Notes under the pieces: generated by a model
Told to the model about the DNA's origin: nothing
The model's database searches: none
What the model saw: only the letters and a program-made list of their open reading frames with translations
Assembly (NCBI GenBank): GCA_946800325.1
Contig: OX326957.1
Coordinates: 23,499,554-23,563,553, forward strand
DNA: 64,000 bases
Source of the DNA: Luzula sylvatica
Taxonomy: Eukaryota; Streptophyta; Magnoliopsida; Poales; Juncaceae
Direction of reading: 5' to 3'
Translations under genes and position numbers: made by a program
Shown: one piece after another, positions 21,885 to 33,861 of the stretch
How positions within the stretch are numbered: the stretch's first letter is position 1
Layout: each line of letters opens with the position of its first letter

Positions 21885-22759
21885 CTGGTTTCTGGTTGCT
21901 GATTTTGTTTTCGTCATAACTTTGGCTACACAACTTGGAATTTTGAGTTCTTTATATCGATTTGATCGGCATCAATCATACTAGCATATTATTAGATAAT
22001 TATTTAGAATAATTAGACTCCCGAATAAAATCATATGCATATAGAAAATCTTGTGATAGTGATATAATTGGATTATGTCACGAATTTAGAAACATGCAAT
22101 GGCATGATCCCTCATAATATTTAAGTCATGGAAATGCCTTCCATATCCACAACCATCGAGATTGATATGACATAGTGCGTGGTTTCAGGCCATAGTCGGG
22201 CACGTACTATTGTATATATTGGTGCGGGTGGTAAGCGTTAATTGGGGATTCACGTGGTTTCAGGCCATAGTCGGGCACGTGAGTAGTTCAATTGAACGAT
22301 ACGATGGATATGGTTGTGACTTAACCGTCCAAGCCAATCCGATTGGAGTTCGGGGCATAGATAGGATGCACACACGGAACTGGGATTGTATTGGATACGA
22401 TTCATCACCGAAATCTTATAACGGTTCAAGAATCGCATTGGATGCGATTGGATATAATCCTACCTAAAATATCGAGATCTCATTTGTCGGCCATAGTCAC
22501 TTATGGGAGGATCGTAAAATATGGGTCTTGAGTGTTATGGACTTGGAGTCCCGTATCGGTATGAGGGTTATCGATTCGATAAAAATAACACATTCATATA
22601 TTCATCATATAAGCATATAGATTAAGTACGCACGGTTAGGAGTTAATCTTCATCATCCGTTTAGAATTATGTTTTCAAGCAACACCAAATATATCGATTA
22701 GATCGATATGATAGATGGCTTTTGGGCCGGAATTACCGTTATTAACCTTGATAGTCAAA

Positions 22760-25700
22760 GAATAGTTCTTAGACTTAAAGGAACGTGTTGGACACGGAAA
22801 TGGTAGATTCGGGGCTCGAGGCTTTGGCTTTAGAGAAAGCCGGATTCGATAAACTTAAGAAGGAATCGAACAATATTACGTGCCTTGTGGTGGCATGTAT
22901 AGACGCAAATTTCTCAAAATTGTTTGAGAATTCGGGTGTATATGAAAGTAAAACACAACGCTCAAGAAATAGTTTCAAGAGCTAGAGCGCGTTGAATGAC
23001 TCAATGCGGCTCAAAGAGTAGGTTAATTTTGAGACGCCTTATGGGTCTTTGATTAACACTCGTGTGTTGATGGTACGAGATTTGATCTTCGTGACCGAAT
23101 ATCATATGCATTCGATAGATAAGTCGATCCCGAAATTGCATTTGATGCGATTTAAAATTGAATTGGAGATGCTTGGAGTATCCGAGGAATCCAATGCATT
23201 AAGATGCGTGGATGTCCTTGTAATTCAAAAGGTGGGATCGAAAGAAATGTATGTCTAAGGGTATTTTGGGAAAATGTTTTCCAAAATGGAGAGTTCGGAC
23301 AAAGAGTTGTCCCAACTAATGACTCAAAGAACGGTGAAATCCGAGGAGGATTAAACCTAGAAGTTGATTGCTTCTTTTGGCATTGCCGTCTTGGCCATAT
23401 AAACGAGATTCGCGTATCTAGATTCCATATGATGGATTGCTAGAATCATTCGAATTAGATTCGATTGATTAATGCGATACTTATTTATTAGGCAAGACGA
23501 CAATGGCATCATTCTCCAAAGGTTGGAGAAAGATCCAACGAATTATTGGAAATTACATTTAGATGTAATGTTCCGATAAGTTCCGAGGCAAGAGGAGGCT
23601 ATCGGTATTTTGTTACGTTTATGGACGGTTAAAGTAGATATGAAAATATCTATTTAATGCGTGCCGAAATGGAAACTTTTGAAAGGTTCAAAGAGTTTCA
23701 AAAACGAAATACGAAATCAACAAAGCAAGAAAATCAAAGCTTTTCGATAGGATCGAGAAGGCGAGTATTTGAGCTAAACCTTTCGATAGGATCGAAGAGG
23801 CGATATTTGAGTTATGAATATTGATGATCATTTATGATTGTGGAATCGTTTCACGATTGCCTTTATTCGGAACATTGAGATGTGTCCGAAAAGAGGAAAT
23901 GAACGCATGTTGGACATGGTTCGATAAATGATAAGTCAATAGGATCTCCCAAAAATGTTTTGGGGATACGCCCTTGAGACAGCGGCACTAATGAATGGTT
24001 GCATATGAGATATGGACCATAAACCTTCTAATCGGTACAAAAGACGCCATATGAGATATGGATCGGAATGGTTCCGAAGTTGTCACTTGTACAGATTTGA
24101 GGATGTGAGTGTATTTCGAAATTTGTTTCGGTTAAACTCAATCCCAAATCTGGAAATTGTTCGTTTATCCTTAAGGAAACTAAAGGGTATAAGTTCTAAC
24201 GTCCCAACGAAAATGAGATTTTCGTGGCTCGAAGAGATGCCTTCTTGGAGGAGGACTAGATGCGCACAAGTTTGAAACTTGGTGCCATTTATCTCTATGC
24301 GGGCTAGTGGGAGTAGAATAAATCTCGAAAGAGTTCGAGATCTGAAAATGAACATTGTACCGATGAAAGTTGACATGGCTTCATCAAGAATTGATGACCG
24401 CAAGTCGAACACACAAAGGAATTTTTCGTAGATTTAGTAGGCTATATCATAAGCCGGTAAATACGGATTTATCGTGGCTAATGATGATAGATCGAAATCA
24501 TATGATGATTCGATATCCTACAAGGATGCTATGAAAAGTTGATACCACATGACATGGTGTCATGAAATCTGAGATTCGATCCATGTAAATTATCAAGTTT
24601 AGAACTTGATTTCATGACTTTCTGGGTTAGACTCGTGAAATGTGAGTGAGTTTTTCAAGATGAAGAACCGGCATGGATAGGAATACGCATATATGTAAAG
24701 CGAGGCTTTTTGCGAAAAGTTTCATGCAATTCATAGTCGGACTATGAAGAAACGTTTTCGCTTGTTGCCATGCTTTCACATTCTCGAAATTCTGCTTGCC
24801 ATGGTCGCGTATTATGAATATGTGATGTGGCAAAATGAATGTCAAAACCGAATTTCTTGACAGAAATTTTATGAAAGGATGTGTACTTGACACAACCTTA
24901 CGGTTTTGTCGATTCATAAGAATCGGGGATAAGATATGCACGCTTTAACGATCCATATGATGGATTAGAGAAAGCTTCTCGGAATTGGAATATTCGTTTT
25001 TGACGAAGTTATAAACTGTTATAAAATTGTCGAAACGAATGGAAACTTTGTGTACATATGAAGGTTAGTGGGAGCTGCGTTATATTTCTTGTAACGACAA
25101 AGGATTTAGACGAGACCGCTTATGAAATAAGCGTGAAGATCTATAGGATAGATCTAAGAAGTTCCTCGTTCTATTTTATAGCACATATATCGACATATTG
25201 TTGAAAATGGTTTTCAACATGTAAACTCCTTGGAGGAGTTAAATCGAAATGTCGAATGACAGAAATTTTCAACGGCTCGATGTGAGACATCAAGCAGCGC
25301 GAAAAGTAATAATATGATGCCTTACATTTTGATGTTAGGATCTATTATATCTGTCATGATATGTATGTGGCTATCTGTCGTACAAATAAAGCGTCTAATT
25401 CACCTTCAATACAATTCGTGGGAATCACATGAGTTTGAATGTAATTCGATTACATGAGACTAACTCTTGTGAATGTATAATGGTTATACAAATATATACA
25501 TAATGGTTATGTATATTTAAACCCATCGAGATTTGTATTGATAGCGGTGAGGTTTATCCTTGAATACTTTGCGAAAGAATTCAGGATTTTTTATCTATAA
25601 TGGTGTGGAGGACGTGTTGGTTATAAAGAGATATAACAACAACAGTTTCCAAAGATTAAGCACGTCCAAATATGTAGCACGACTTTCGATCACAAAGTGT

Positions 25701-26080
25701 GTACATGTTTTGCTTAAATGAAAACTCGGTTATGTGGAAAGGTTCCACAAGACCAATAGTTTATGATTCTATTTACGGAGGCGAGTATATTGCGGTTATT
25801 AATCGCAAAAAGAAGTGGTATGGATCAAGGATACATGACCAAACTCTCGTAGCCACGAGTTATCGGATTTTTGGTTGTTTATTGCGTGAAACACAATAGT
25901 ACAAGCCAAAAATACCGAGGTCACAACCACTTCTAACTAATACTCAGAAAATTTCATTGATCCATGAAATTTTGCGAAAAGATGTGATCGTGGGTATTGG
26001 AAATGTTCCAATCCTGCAGAAGATTAACACTAGCGGGAACGTGCGGACCCGTTTACAAAACCGCTCTCTCTAGTCGCGCG
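22760..26080 (+). pseudogene. Decayed copia gag-pol of copia-2
   Basis: Segments recognisable in changing frames are, in order: a gag/UBN2-like block (LKKESNNITCLVVACIDANF at about 22850-22915, and YHMHSIDKSIPKLH near 23103-23145); GAG-pre-integrase FWHCRLGHINE (about 23374-23406); integrase core remnants (EARGGYRYFVTFMDG near 23586-23630, then YLMRAEMETFERFKEF); FWGYALETAALMN (23960-24000); a capsid-proximal NEIFVARRDAF (24210-24240); reverse transcriptase remnants (AMVAYYEY near 24800) and RNase H (YVFCLNENSVMWKGSTRP, EYIAVINRKKKW at 25700-25820); and a C-terminal SGNV..DPFTKPL (26034-26075). No segment is open over a full domain. Catalytic blocks such as YVDD were not found. Confidence 0.8.
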
Positions 26081-27149
26081 TGACTGTCATGCGATGACTA
26101 TGGGTATGGAGATACCTAGAGGAAACTGTGTGCGGGTTGTGTAATATGATTGTTACATGAACCCTGATTTGAGCTTGTGTGGACGTCGACATGGTTGAGG
26201 ACCATGTGCAGCGAAACCGTCACACTTAAAGTGTCATTTCTAAACATCCCTAGTCGCGGGTCAGTTTGCTTAAGAGAGAAGCATTACTATTACAAGGGAA
26301 TAGACTGAACGCGTACACTAGTACGTTAGCCGAGGAGATGATTATGTTTTGCTAATCATGGGACAAGGTGTTTGTCGAATCGGGAACGTAGATATATGTT
26401 AGGTTACATGTATTGGATATGACCGAAGCCGCGAGACCATGACATGGTTTAGTCATTATAGATGGACTTGCGACGGATGGGGTTTTAGATTCTTCATACT
26501 TGAGGGGATCATTGATTGCGTTACGTGCGTAACACAATGCTTTGATATGATCTTACGCTCACCGTAACAGGGAGTTAAAAGGGTCATCATTGGGTATTGT
26601 CCGAAACACGGAATTCAATGTGAGTCTCCAAGATAGGAATTGTTTATTCCGAAAGGAAGAGATATCTCTTAGGCGCCGCTCGATGATTCGATTAACGAAA
26701 ACCGTGGCCACGGTCAATGATATTAATGGTTAATATCGATTGAAATTTGTTAACTCAACTCGGAATCGGGGAATAAGTGTAGTTAATCAAATTATAAGGA
26801 TGACTATTACCATGCCTTTTGATTAACGGATATCGTAAACAAGAGAACTAGTAACCGCTATTCGAGATAGGCACAATGATCACAATCATTTTTCGTTTAA
26901 CATGGGTAGCTATGATGGAGTGACTAGATCCCGCTCATGAGCTTGTAGGCATTGGAAACAACCTACTACCATCGTTAAGTCGAACCTACATGGTCACACA
27001 ACGAGTCGTACTAAGTCGGGCTTGATCATAAAATCGGCACATTGGATGTGCATAGCTTGGTATTTGATACGCGAGCTATATTCTCTAAAATCGTGCGTAT
27101 TGGATATGCATGAGTACCTTTTAGGTAGATCTGAAATTGAGTGGGAGAC
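26081..27149 (+). other. Non-coding 3' internal region and polypurine tract of copia-2
   Basis: About 1.07 kb between the pol remnant and the 3' LTR with no open frame. It is conserved with the relic at 14.27-15.06 kb, showing that the family has had this long 3' non-coding section for some time. GAGTGGGAGA (27139-27148) is the likely polypurine tract. Confidence 0.75.
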
Positions 27150-28160
27150 TGAAAGAAATACAGTTTCGGATCAACCGTAAAAGTGTACACAAGGATAAAC
27201 GAATGTAGTCGTACATTCGTGGCCATAACTTTCAGTGGGAAAATCCAATTAGAATGGTTCAAATTGGGTTAGATAGATAATGAGATTATCTACAACCTTC
27301 ATATAGAAATATATTTCATATGAACGAAGTATAAGTGTCGTTTATGTGAAATACCGAAAGGGTGCAACAGTATGACATACAGTTAGTAAAACAGTCATAA
27401 CTTTTGCATACGAACTCCAATTGGGCTGGGCCAAATTGGGTTGTGTAGATAATAAGATTATCTACAACTTTCGTGTTGGTTGATTTTCTGTCAGAGAAAT
27501 TTATCAATTTCGTCTGGACAGAATACTGAACAGGTTCATACAGTTTTCTGTGTGAAAGGGTGTATATTGGATATACATGCCTTTTGGCTAATCCTTATCC
27601 TATTTAGGTATAAATAGGATTTTCTCTCTCATCTTCACTAAGCAATTCAATCAGTTGAATCATTCTAAGCAAGTGATTATTCTGCCCAATATACACAAGA
27701 AAAGAGCAAATTCAGATTTGATCTTTAGTGAGTGAAAGGGTGCGAAGAGAGAGAAATCGAGAAAGGAGTTTCTCGAGTAATAGAGAATCGATTAGATCGA
27801 GCAAGTTCGCCGGTGCATCGTCTAGGCAGGTGCATCCGCGACCGATGTCTTGCGACTCACGGTGGATACAAGTAGAGGAGCGACAATTGTGGCTCTTGGA
27901 TTGTGATCGACTCAAGGAGTGAGAAGACGGTCAACGAACGGTAAAAGACGCGTGGTATGGGACGCGCGGATTGTCACCAACGTGACAGGAGATAGAAGGC
28001 GGCGATCAACCCTTCGTGCGTGATCAATTTCACGCTGGTATAGATCTATCCTTCTATTCGCATCGTACCCTCGAAGTCATGGCGTGATCTCGGGAATCGG
28101 GGAATCGGACCGGGCCTTCATTCCGCTGCGCGGGCCCGGGGTCGAGGATATTCTCCTACA
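27150..28160 (+). repeat. 3' LTR of copia-2
   Basis: 1011 bp, matching the 5' LTR with differences seen only at 27267 and 27943. It is followed by the GCATC target duplication. Confidence 0.95.
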
Positions 28161-28165
28161 GCATC

Positions 28166-28770
28166 CACGTAATTAATTAAACCGCCAAATCATCATTTAA
28201 CGGATGGAAGGGAAATTTAAAACTAAATGAAAAATTAAGGGAGTTAAATGAGTTGAATTTTTTTTTTAGGGTCTAGGTTATCCAAACAAAATTTTGAGGG
28301 GCCAATATTAGACTTTTCTCTATAATTAATAACGTGTTACTCCATATGTTGTATGATTTATTATTTATATATTTGATATTGTTTTGAACAATGATATAAT
28401 ATTTGTTGTTATGTGTTTTTCGTAAATTTATATTACATCTCATATATTATCTTATAATGACACTAATATAAGTATTATTATTTGATTAAAAAAATGAGAT
28501 ATTTTGTTATCATAATGTAAAATAACTGTAAAAATATGAATACTCATAGATAAAAAAATCAAATAACTTTATTTTAAGATGATATTATTAATGTTATCAT
28601 ACAAATGTATCACGTATATTACAATGAAAAACATAATTTAAATACTCGTCGCGTAGGTGCGAGTATTCTGCTAGTATGAACTAATTTGTAATTTCTATTT
28701 ATGACAGCTTGTGAAGAATGCAATCGAATAATATTATTTAAGGAATTAGCAGGAAGAAAGTGGATGAAAT
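28166..28770. other. Intergenic DNA upstream of the NLR gene
   Basis: No gene is seen. The first ~170 bp continue the repeat-like sequence interrupted by copia-2. The remainder is AT-rich and should contain the NLR promoter, but no clear TATA box could be assigned. Confidence 0.4.
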
Positions 28771-28870
28771 ATGGCCGAGATTGCTATTCTTGCGGCTGTT
28801 AACGTCCTTGGGAGCCCATTGGTCAATGAGGCTCTAAAATCCATAATATCAAAATTTTCTGAGCTTTCAG

Positions 28871-29275
28871 TGTTGGAATTGGATAAGATATTATTTATTG
28901 AATTAGAGAAAATCAGGGAGATAATTGGTTTTGGGGATCAATAGCAAAAAGGATAAAGATTGTATGTTTATACAGTACACACACGAGAGAGTGGAGACAC
29001 AGAGCAAAATGCTACTTTTTTTTATTATCTTTCTTCTCTATTGATTCAATCACGCTACGGTACAAGGGTTTAAATAGGAAAGATATACACCCCCTAAACA
29101 CACTCTTTCAAAGATACATCATAATCTATCCAAACTCTAGACACTTCTATTTGAATAGATACCTATTTATTACAAGATACATCCCCCTTAATTAATCTAG
29201 ACACTTCTAATAATTATCCTAATTATCCTGCCCATTAATTATTATTAATTAATTTATAAAGCATTAAATTTAATA
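28871..29275 (-). repeat. 3' LTR of copia-3
   Basis: 405 bp, reading TATTAAATTTAATGC...CCAATTCCAACA on the minus strand. It matches 33457-33861 except at 29090. A TATTTAAA-like promoter box lies near 29068-29076 (minus). Confidence 0.93.
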
Positions 29276-32200
29276 CTCCCCCTTAATGCTTTTACTCGTC
29301 ATTCCCATCGATGCTCGAAAGCGAACAAACTTCTCGATCGGAAGTGCCTTGGTGAAAATATCCGCCAATTGATTTTCGGATTTTACATGCTTGACCACGA
29401 GTTCGTCATCTCCAACCACCTCTCGAATAAAGTGATGTCGTAATTTGATATGCTTGGTTCGACTATGGAAAACGGAATCTTTTGACATGGCTATCGCGGA
29501 TTGATTATCGCAAAAGAGAACCGTTGCGGTTTTTTGTTTCTCCCCCATGTCTTCTAACACCTTTCTCAACCATTCAACTTGTTTCGCGGCTTCATTTGCC
29601 GACACGTATTACGCCTCCGCCGTTGAAAGCGCGACTCGTTCTTGCTTCTTCGAGGTCCATGAAAATATACCCGATCCGAGGGTAAATGCGTAACCGGATG
29701 TGCTTCTCATATCATCCACACTACCGGCCCAATTGCTATCGCAAAATCCAACCAACTCTATTTTCGCTTCCGCTTTCTTCTCATACATAAGACCGAAATC
29801 TTTGGTACCTTGTATGTATCGCAACAACCTCTTTGCAACTCCAAAGTGTAATTTACTCGGATTACTCATGAACCGAGATAACAAACCCACACCATACATA
29901 ATGTCGGGTCTTGTAACGGCAAGGTATAATAAGCTACCAACTAAGCTTCTATAGATCGATTCATCGGCTTCACCACTTCCATCTTCTTTCGTCATCTTTT
30001 CATTCACCAAAATCGGTATCGTCACCGGATTACAATTCTCCATTTTAAATTTGGCGAGAGTATTTTGAGCATACTTCGTTTGCGAAATGAAAACTCCATC
30101 TTCTCTTTGATTAATCTCGATACCCAAAAAATAATGAAGTAACCCCAAATCATTCATCTCGTATTTCTTCAACATATCCTTCTTGAATTCTCGCACCATC
30201 TTTTCGTCACTACCGGTCACAATTAAATCATCGACATAAAGAGAAACGATAATCATACCGGTTTTGCCTTGCTTGATATAAAGGGTTGGTTCACTCGGAC
30301 TCCTTTTAAACCCTTTTTCGGTGAAGTAAGAATCGATATTGCTATACCATGCACGGGGTGCTTGTTTCAGCCCATACAAAGCTTTCTTCAATTTGTACAC
30401 CTTGTTGTCGTCTTCGTCAACCACAAACCCTTGCGGTTGCTCCACGTAGACCTCTTCTTTTAATACGCCATTTAGAAAAGCAGATTTTACATCAAGTTGG
30501 TATAACTTCCAACCTTTATGCGCTGCCAATGCAATCAACAACCGAATCGTCTCGTGTCTTGCCACCGGCGCAAACGTCTCTTGGTAGTCGGTACCGGGTT
30601 TCTGCGAGTATCCTTTAGCAACTAATCTCGCCTTGTATTTTTGAACCGATCCATCCGGATTCGTTTTCGTCTTATAGATCCACTTTAAACCGATTACACC
30701 TTTCTCGTACGGTTCCTCAACTAACTCCCAAGTCTCGTTTTTCTCGATCATTTTTATTTCTTCTTCCATCGCTTTTCTCCATACTTCTTCTTGAACCGCT
30801 TGTTCGAAACATGTCGGCTCTACTACACAAAAATTACAATTCATATAGATTTCACTCAATCTTCTCATTTTTACCGGCGTTGGTTTTCGTGTGGAGGGAC
30901 TCGACGCGATATTTGTTGGAGGAGACCGCGGTATTTCTTCTTCTTCTTCGCTTTCGTCTTCATCATTATTTTTCTCAACTCGCGGCTCGGATTGTTTTTC
31001 TTCTACTACAACCGGGACACCGTCAACTCCTTTTCCCTTCCAATTCCACTTATCCTTTTCATTGAAAATCACATCGCGACTCGTTATTATTTTATTTCTT
31101 TTCAAACTAAAGAGTCTATAACCCTTTGATTGTGAGCTATAACCCACGAAGACACACTTTTCTCCTTTTTCTTCAAGCTTGTGTCTCATCTCTTTCGGAA
31201 CATGCGCGTAGCAAATAGATCCGAAAATTCGCAAGTGATTGACCGATGGTTTTCTTCCACCGAACCATAATTCAAACGGCGTTTTATCTTTCACTGCTTT
31301 TGTCGGACATCGATTTAACAAATACACCGAGGTACTCGCTGCCTCGGCCCAAAAACTAGTCGGAAGGCCTTTCTCATTCAACATCGCTCGTGACATCTCA
31401 ACGATTGTCCGATTCTTTCTTTCGGCAACACCATTTTGCTCCGGTGTATATCCAACTGTCAATTGTCTCTCCAAGCCGATATCTTCACAAAATTTGTCGA
31501 ACTCTTTAGAGTTGTATTCGCCGTCTCGATCACTTCGTAACTTCTTGATGAAGCATCCGCTTTGCCTCTCAACCATCCTTTGAAACTTCTTGAAGATAGA
31601 AAACGCATCGGATTTTTGTTTAATGAAATAAATCCAACACATCCTCGAGTAATCGTCTATGAAGATAATGAAATATCGGTTACCGCCTTGCGAAGGTGTC
31701 TTCATCGGACCACAAACATCGGTATGCACTAGCTCCAACGGTTTTGTCGCTCTCCATGCATTTTCTTTCGGAAATGATTCTCGATGTATTTTACCGAGAG
31801 CACACGCCTCACACACATCATCTTTCTCTTCAATATTCGGTAAACCGTAGACCATATTTTTCTTACTCAAGAATTTCAAACTCCCAAAATTCACATGGCC
31901 GAGCCTTTTATGCCACAACCACGACACATCTTCCGCACCGGCTGCCAAAGCGACAAGTTTCGATGCTTTTAGAGTGAGAGAAAAATTTCGATTTTTCTCC
32001 ATTTTAATATTCGCTATTACTTGACTTCCGTTTTTCGCCTTCTCAAAAATTCTGCAAGAATCGCCTTCGAAATGAACCGTGTGTCCATTCTCAACCAATT
32101 GCCCAACACTCAATAAATTTTGCGCCAACTCCGGAACAAACATCACATCTCGAATGAACATCCGACCTTTCTTCGACTCAATCGCAATCGTTCCTTTTCC

Positions 32201-33362
32201 TTTAGATCGAACAACCGCACCATTTCCCATGGTAATTTGAGTAGTCGCCGTCTTGTCGATTTCGCTAAAGACCGATTCGATTCCGGTCATATGGTTGCTA
32301 CACCCGCTATCGACGTACCATACATCATTCTTCTTCTCAAAGGCCGCTTGACACGCGTAGAAAATATTTTCGTTGTCGATTTTCTCTTCGGTATAGTTGG
32401 CTTGTTCATTTGCTTTAACTCGACAATCCTTTTTCATATGGCCGAACTTCTTGCAATTGTAACATTGAATCTTCCCTTTGTTATAACAATCTTTCTCGGC
32501 ATGAGTCGAACTTTTGCACACACCACACCATCGCTCTTGGTTATTTTGGTAATTGCTTCTACCTCCTCCTCTTCCAAATCCTCCTCGACCACGACCTCTA
32601 CCGTTTCGACCACCACGAAATGATTCTCCCTTGGACGAATTTTGGTTTGATGATTCGGTTACGGCAGTTTTTGATTGGAACGCACTCTCCAAAGATTGCT
32701 CGGTATCTCGATTTAATCGTTGTTCATGCCTCTCTAAAGAACCCATCAAGTCGTGCACACTAAGAGTCGCTAGGTCTTTGGTTTCTTCGATAATAGACGC
32801 CATGTTGTTGTATTTGGAAGAAAGGCTAATAAGTATTTTTTTCGCAAACCGATTTATCGGTCAAATTTTCGCCAAAGCCTTTTATTTGGTTTACCACTTC
32901 CAAAATATTCGAGAAAAAATCTTTGAGGGTATCGTTCTCCTTCATCTTCAAGTTTTGAAATTCCCTCTTAAGCGTCAAGAGTTTAACCGTCCTTACTTTT
33001 TCGTTTCCTTGAAATTCTCGTTGCAAAATCTCCCACGCTTCCTTCGAAGTTTTAGCGCCAATTATTCTCGGAAATAATTTATCCGAAATTACTTGTTGTA
33101 TCAAGTATAAGGCTTTTGCATCTTTCTTCTTATTTGATTTCAACGTATCGGACGTTTCTCCTTCTTTTGCCGTATCCACTCCTTCTTCTACTATTTCCCA
33201 TAAATCTTGCGCGATCAAAAGAGTCTTCATTTTAATACTCCAATAATCGTAATTTTCGCCATCGAAAATAAGTTGCGAAACTTGTGGGAGCCCGAAAACA
33301 CCGCCTTGGTTTGTCATGGCTTTCTCCTTCTCCAAACTTCGTCGAAATCTTATCGCGCACAC
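29270..33362 (-). pseudogene. Copia-3 gag-pol, interrupted at two points
   Basis: Three frames together make a full copia polyprotein of about 1350 residues. 33362-32826 is gag with the UBN2-type block (FDGENYDYWSIKM, EAWEILQREFQGN). 32803-29609 carries the CCHC knuckle [14 protein letters not shown], protease [12 protein letters not shown]-pre-integrase LWHKRLGHV, integrase HTDVCGP / SDRDGEY / NGVAERKNR, reverse transcriptase [10 protein letters not shown], and most of RNase H. 29605-29270 is the RNase H end with CDNQSAIAMSK and ADIFTKALP. The break near 32835-32842 is one extra A in an A7 run. The second break is a TAA at 29606-29608, where the family has GAA in STAEAEY. Either mutation blocks full translation. 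Both are easily read through by eye, as expected for a very young copy. Confidence 0.92.
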
Positions 33363-33441
33363 CCGCGACTAATCGGAACTCTACTCGCGCACACTCGCGA
33401 ATAACCGGAACTCTTTTCGCGCACACTCGCGAATAACCGTA

Positions 33442-33453
33442 GCTCTGATGCCA
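33442..33453 (-). other. Primer binding site of copia-3
   Basis: On the minus strand TGGCATCAGAGC follows the 5' LTR. It differs by one base from the TGGTATCAGAGC of the other two elements, still the initiator tRNA-Met type. Confidence 0.85.
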
Positions 33454-33456
33454 ATT

Positions 33457-33861
33457 TGTTGGAATTGGATAAGATATTATTTATTGAATTAGAGAAAATC
33501 AGGGAGATAATTGGTTTTGGGGATCAATAGCAAAAAGGATAAAGATTGTATGTTTATACAGTACACACACGAGAGAGTGGAGACACAGAGCAAAATGCTA
33601 CTTTTTTTTATTATCTTTCTTCTCTATTGATTCAATCACGCTACGGTACAAGGGTTTAAATAGGAAAGATATACATCCCCTAAACACACTCTTTCAAAGA
33701 TACATCATAATCTATCCAAACTCTAGACACTTCTATTTGAATAGATACCTATTTATTACAAGATACATCCCCCTTAATTAATCTAGACACTTCTAATAAT
33801 TATCCTAATTATCCTGCCCATTAATTATTATTAATTAATTTATAAAGCATTAAATTTAATA
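33457..33861 (-). repeat. 5' LTR of copia-3
   Basis: 405 bp, one difference from the other LTR (T33676). Its outer edge abuts TTCAG, where the NLR frame resumes. Confidence 0.93.

Larger units (their letters stand above)
20187..28160 (+). mobile_element. Complete but non-autonomous copia-type LTR retrotransposon (copia-2)
   Basis: 7974 bp with two 1011-bp LTRs (TGAAAG...CCTACA), a perfect 5-bp target duplication GCATC (20182-20186, 28161-28165), a tRNA-Met-type primer site and a GAGTGGGAGA polypurine tract. Only two LTR differences were found by eye (A20304/G27267 and G20980/A27943), so the insertion is recent. The internal region retains recognisable copia gag, integrase, reverse transcriptase and RNase H segments in the right order, but with many frameshifts and stops. 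The element therefore probably moved using proteins supplied by relatives. Sequences joining across the insertion (TTTGGCATC and CACGTAATTAATTAAACC) look like another old repeat into which it inserted. Confidence 0.95.
28871..33861 (-). mobile_element. Complete Ty1-copia LTR retrotransposon inside the NLR gene (copia-3)
   Basis: 4991 bp, reverse to the NLR, with 405-bp LTRs and a perfect target duplication TTCAG (28866-28870, 33862-33866). The LTRs differ at one position seen (C29090/T33676). The LTR ends are TA...CA on the element strand instead of TG...CA, in both LTRs. The primer site and the GGGGGAG polypurine tract (29276-29282, read on minus) are present. Gag-pol is nearly complete but has one frameshift and one nonsense codon. 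Confidence 0.96.

Noticed and set aside
30791..32623. Long plus-strand frames opposite copia-3
   Set aside because: Antisense shadows of the gag-pol frame on the minus strand.
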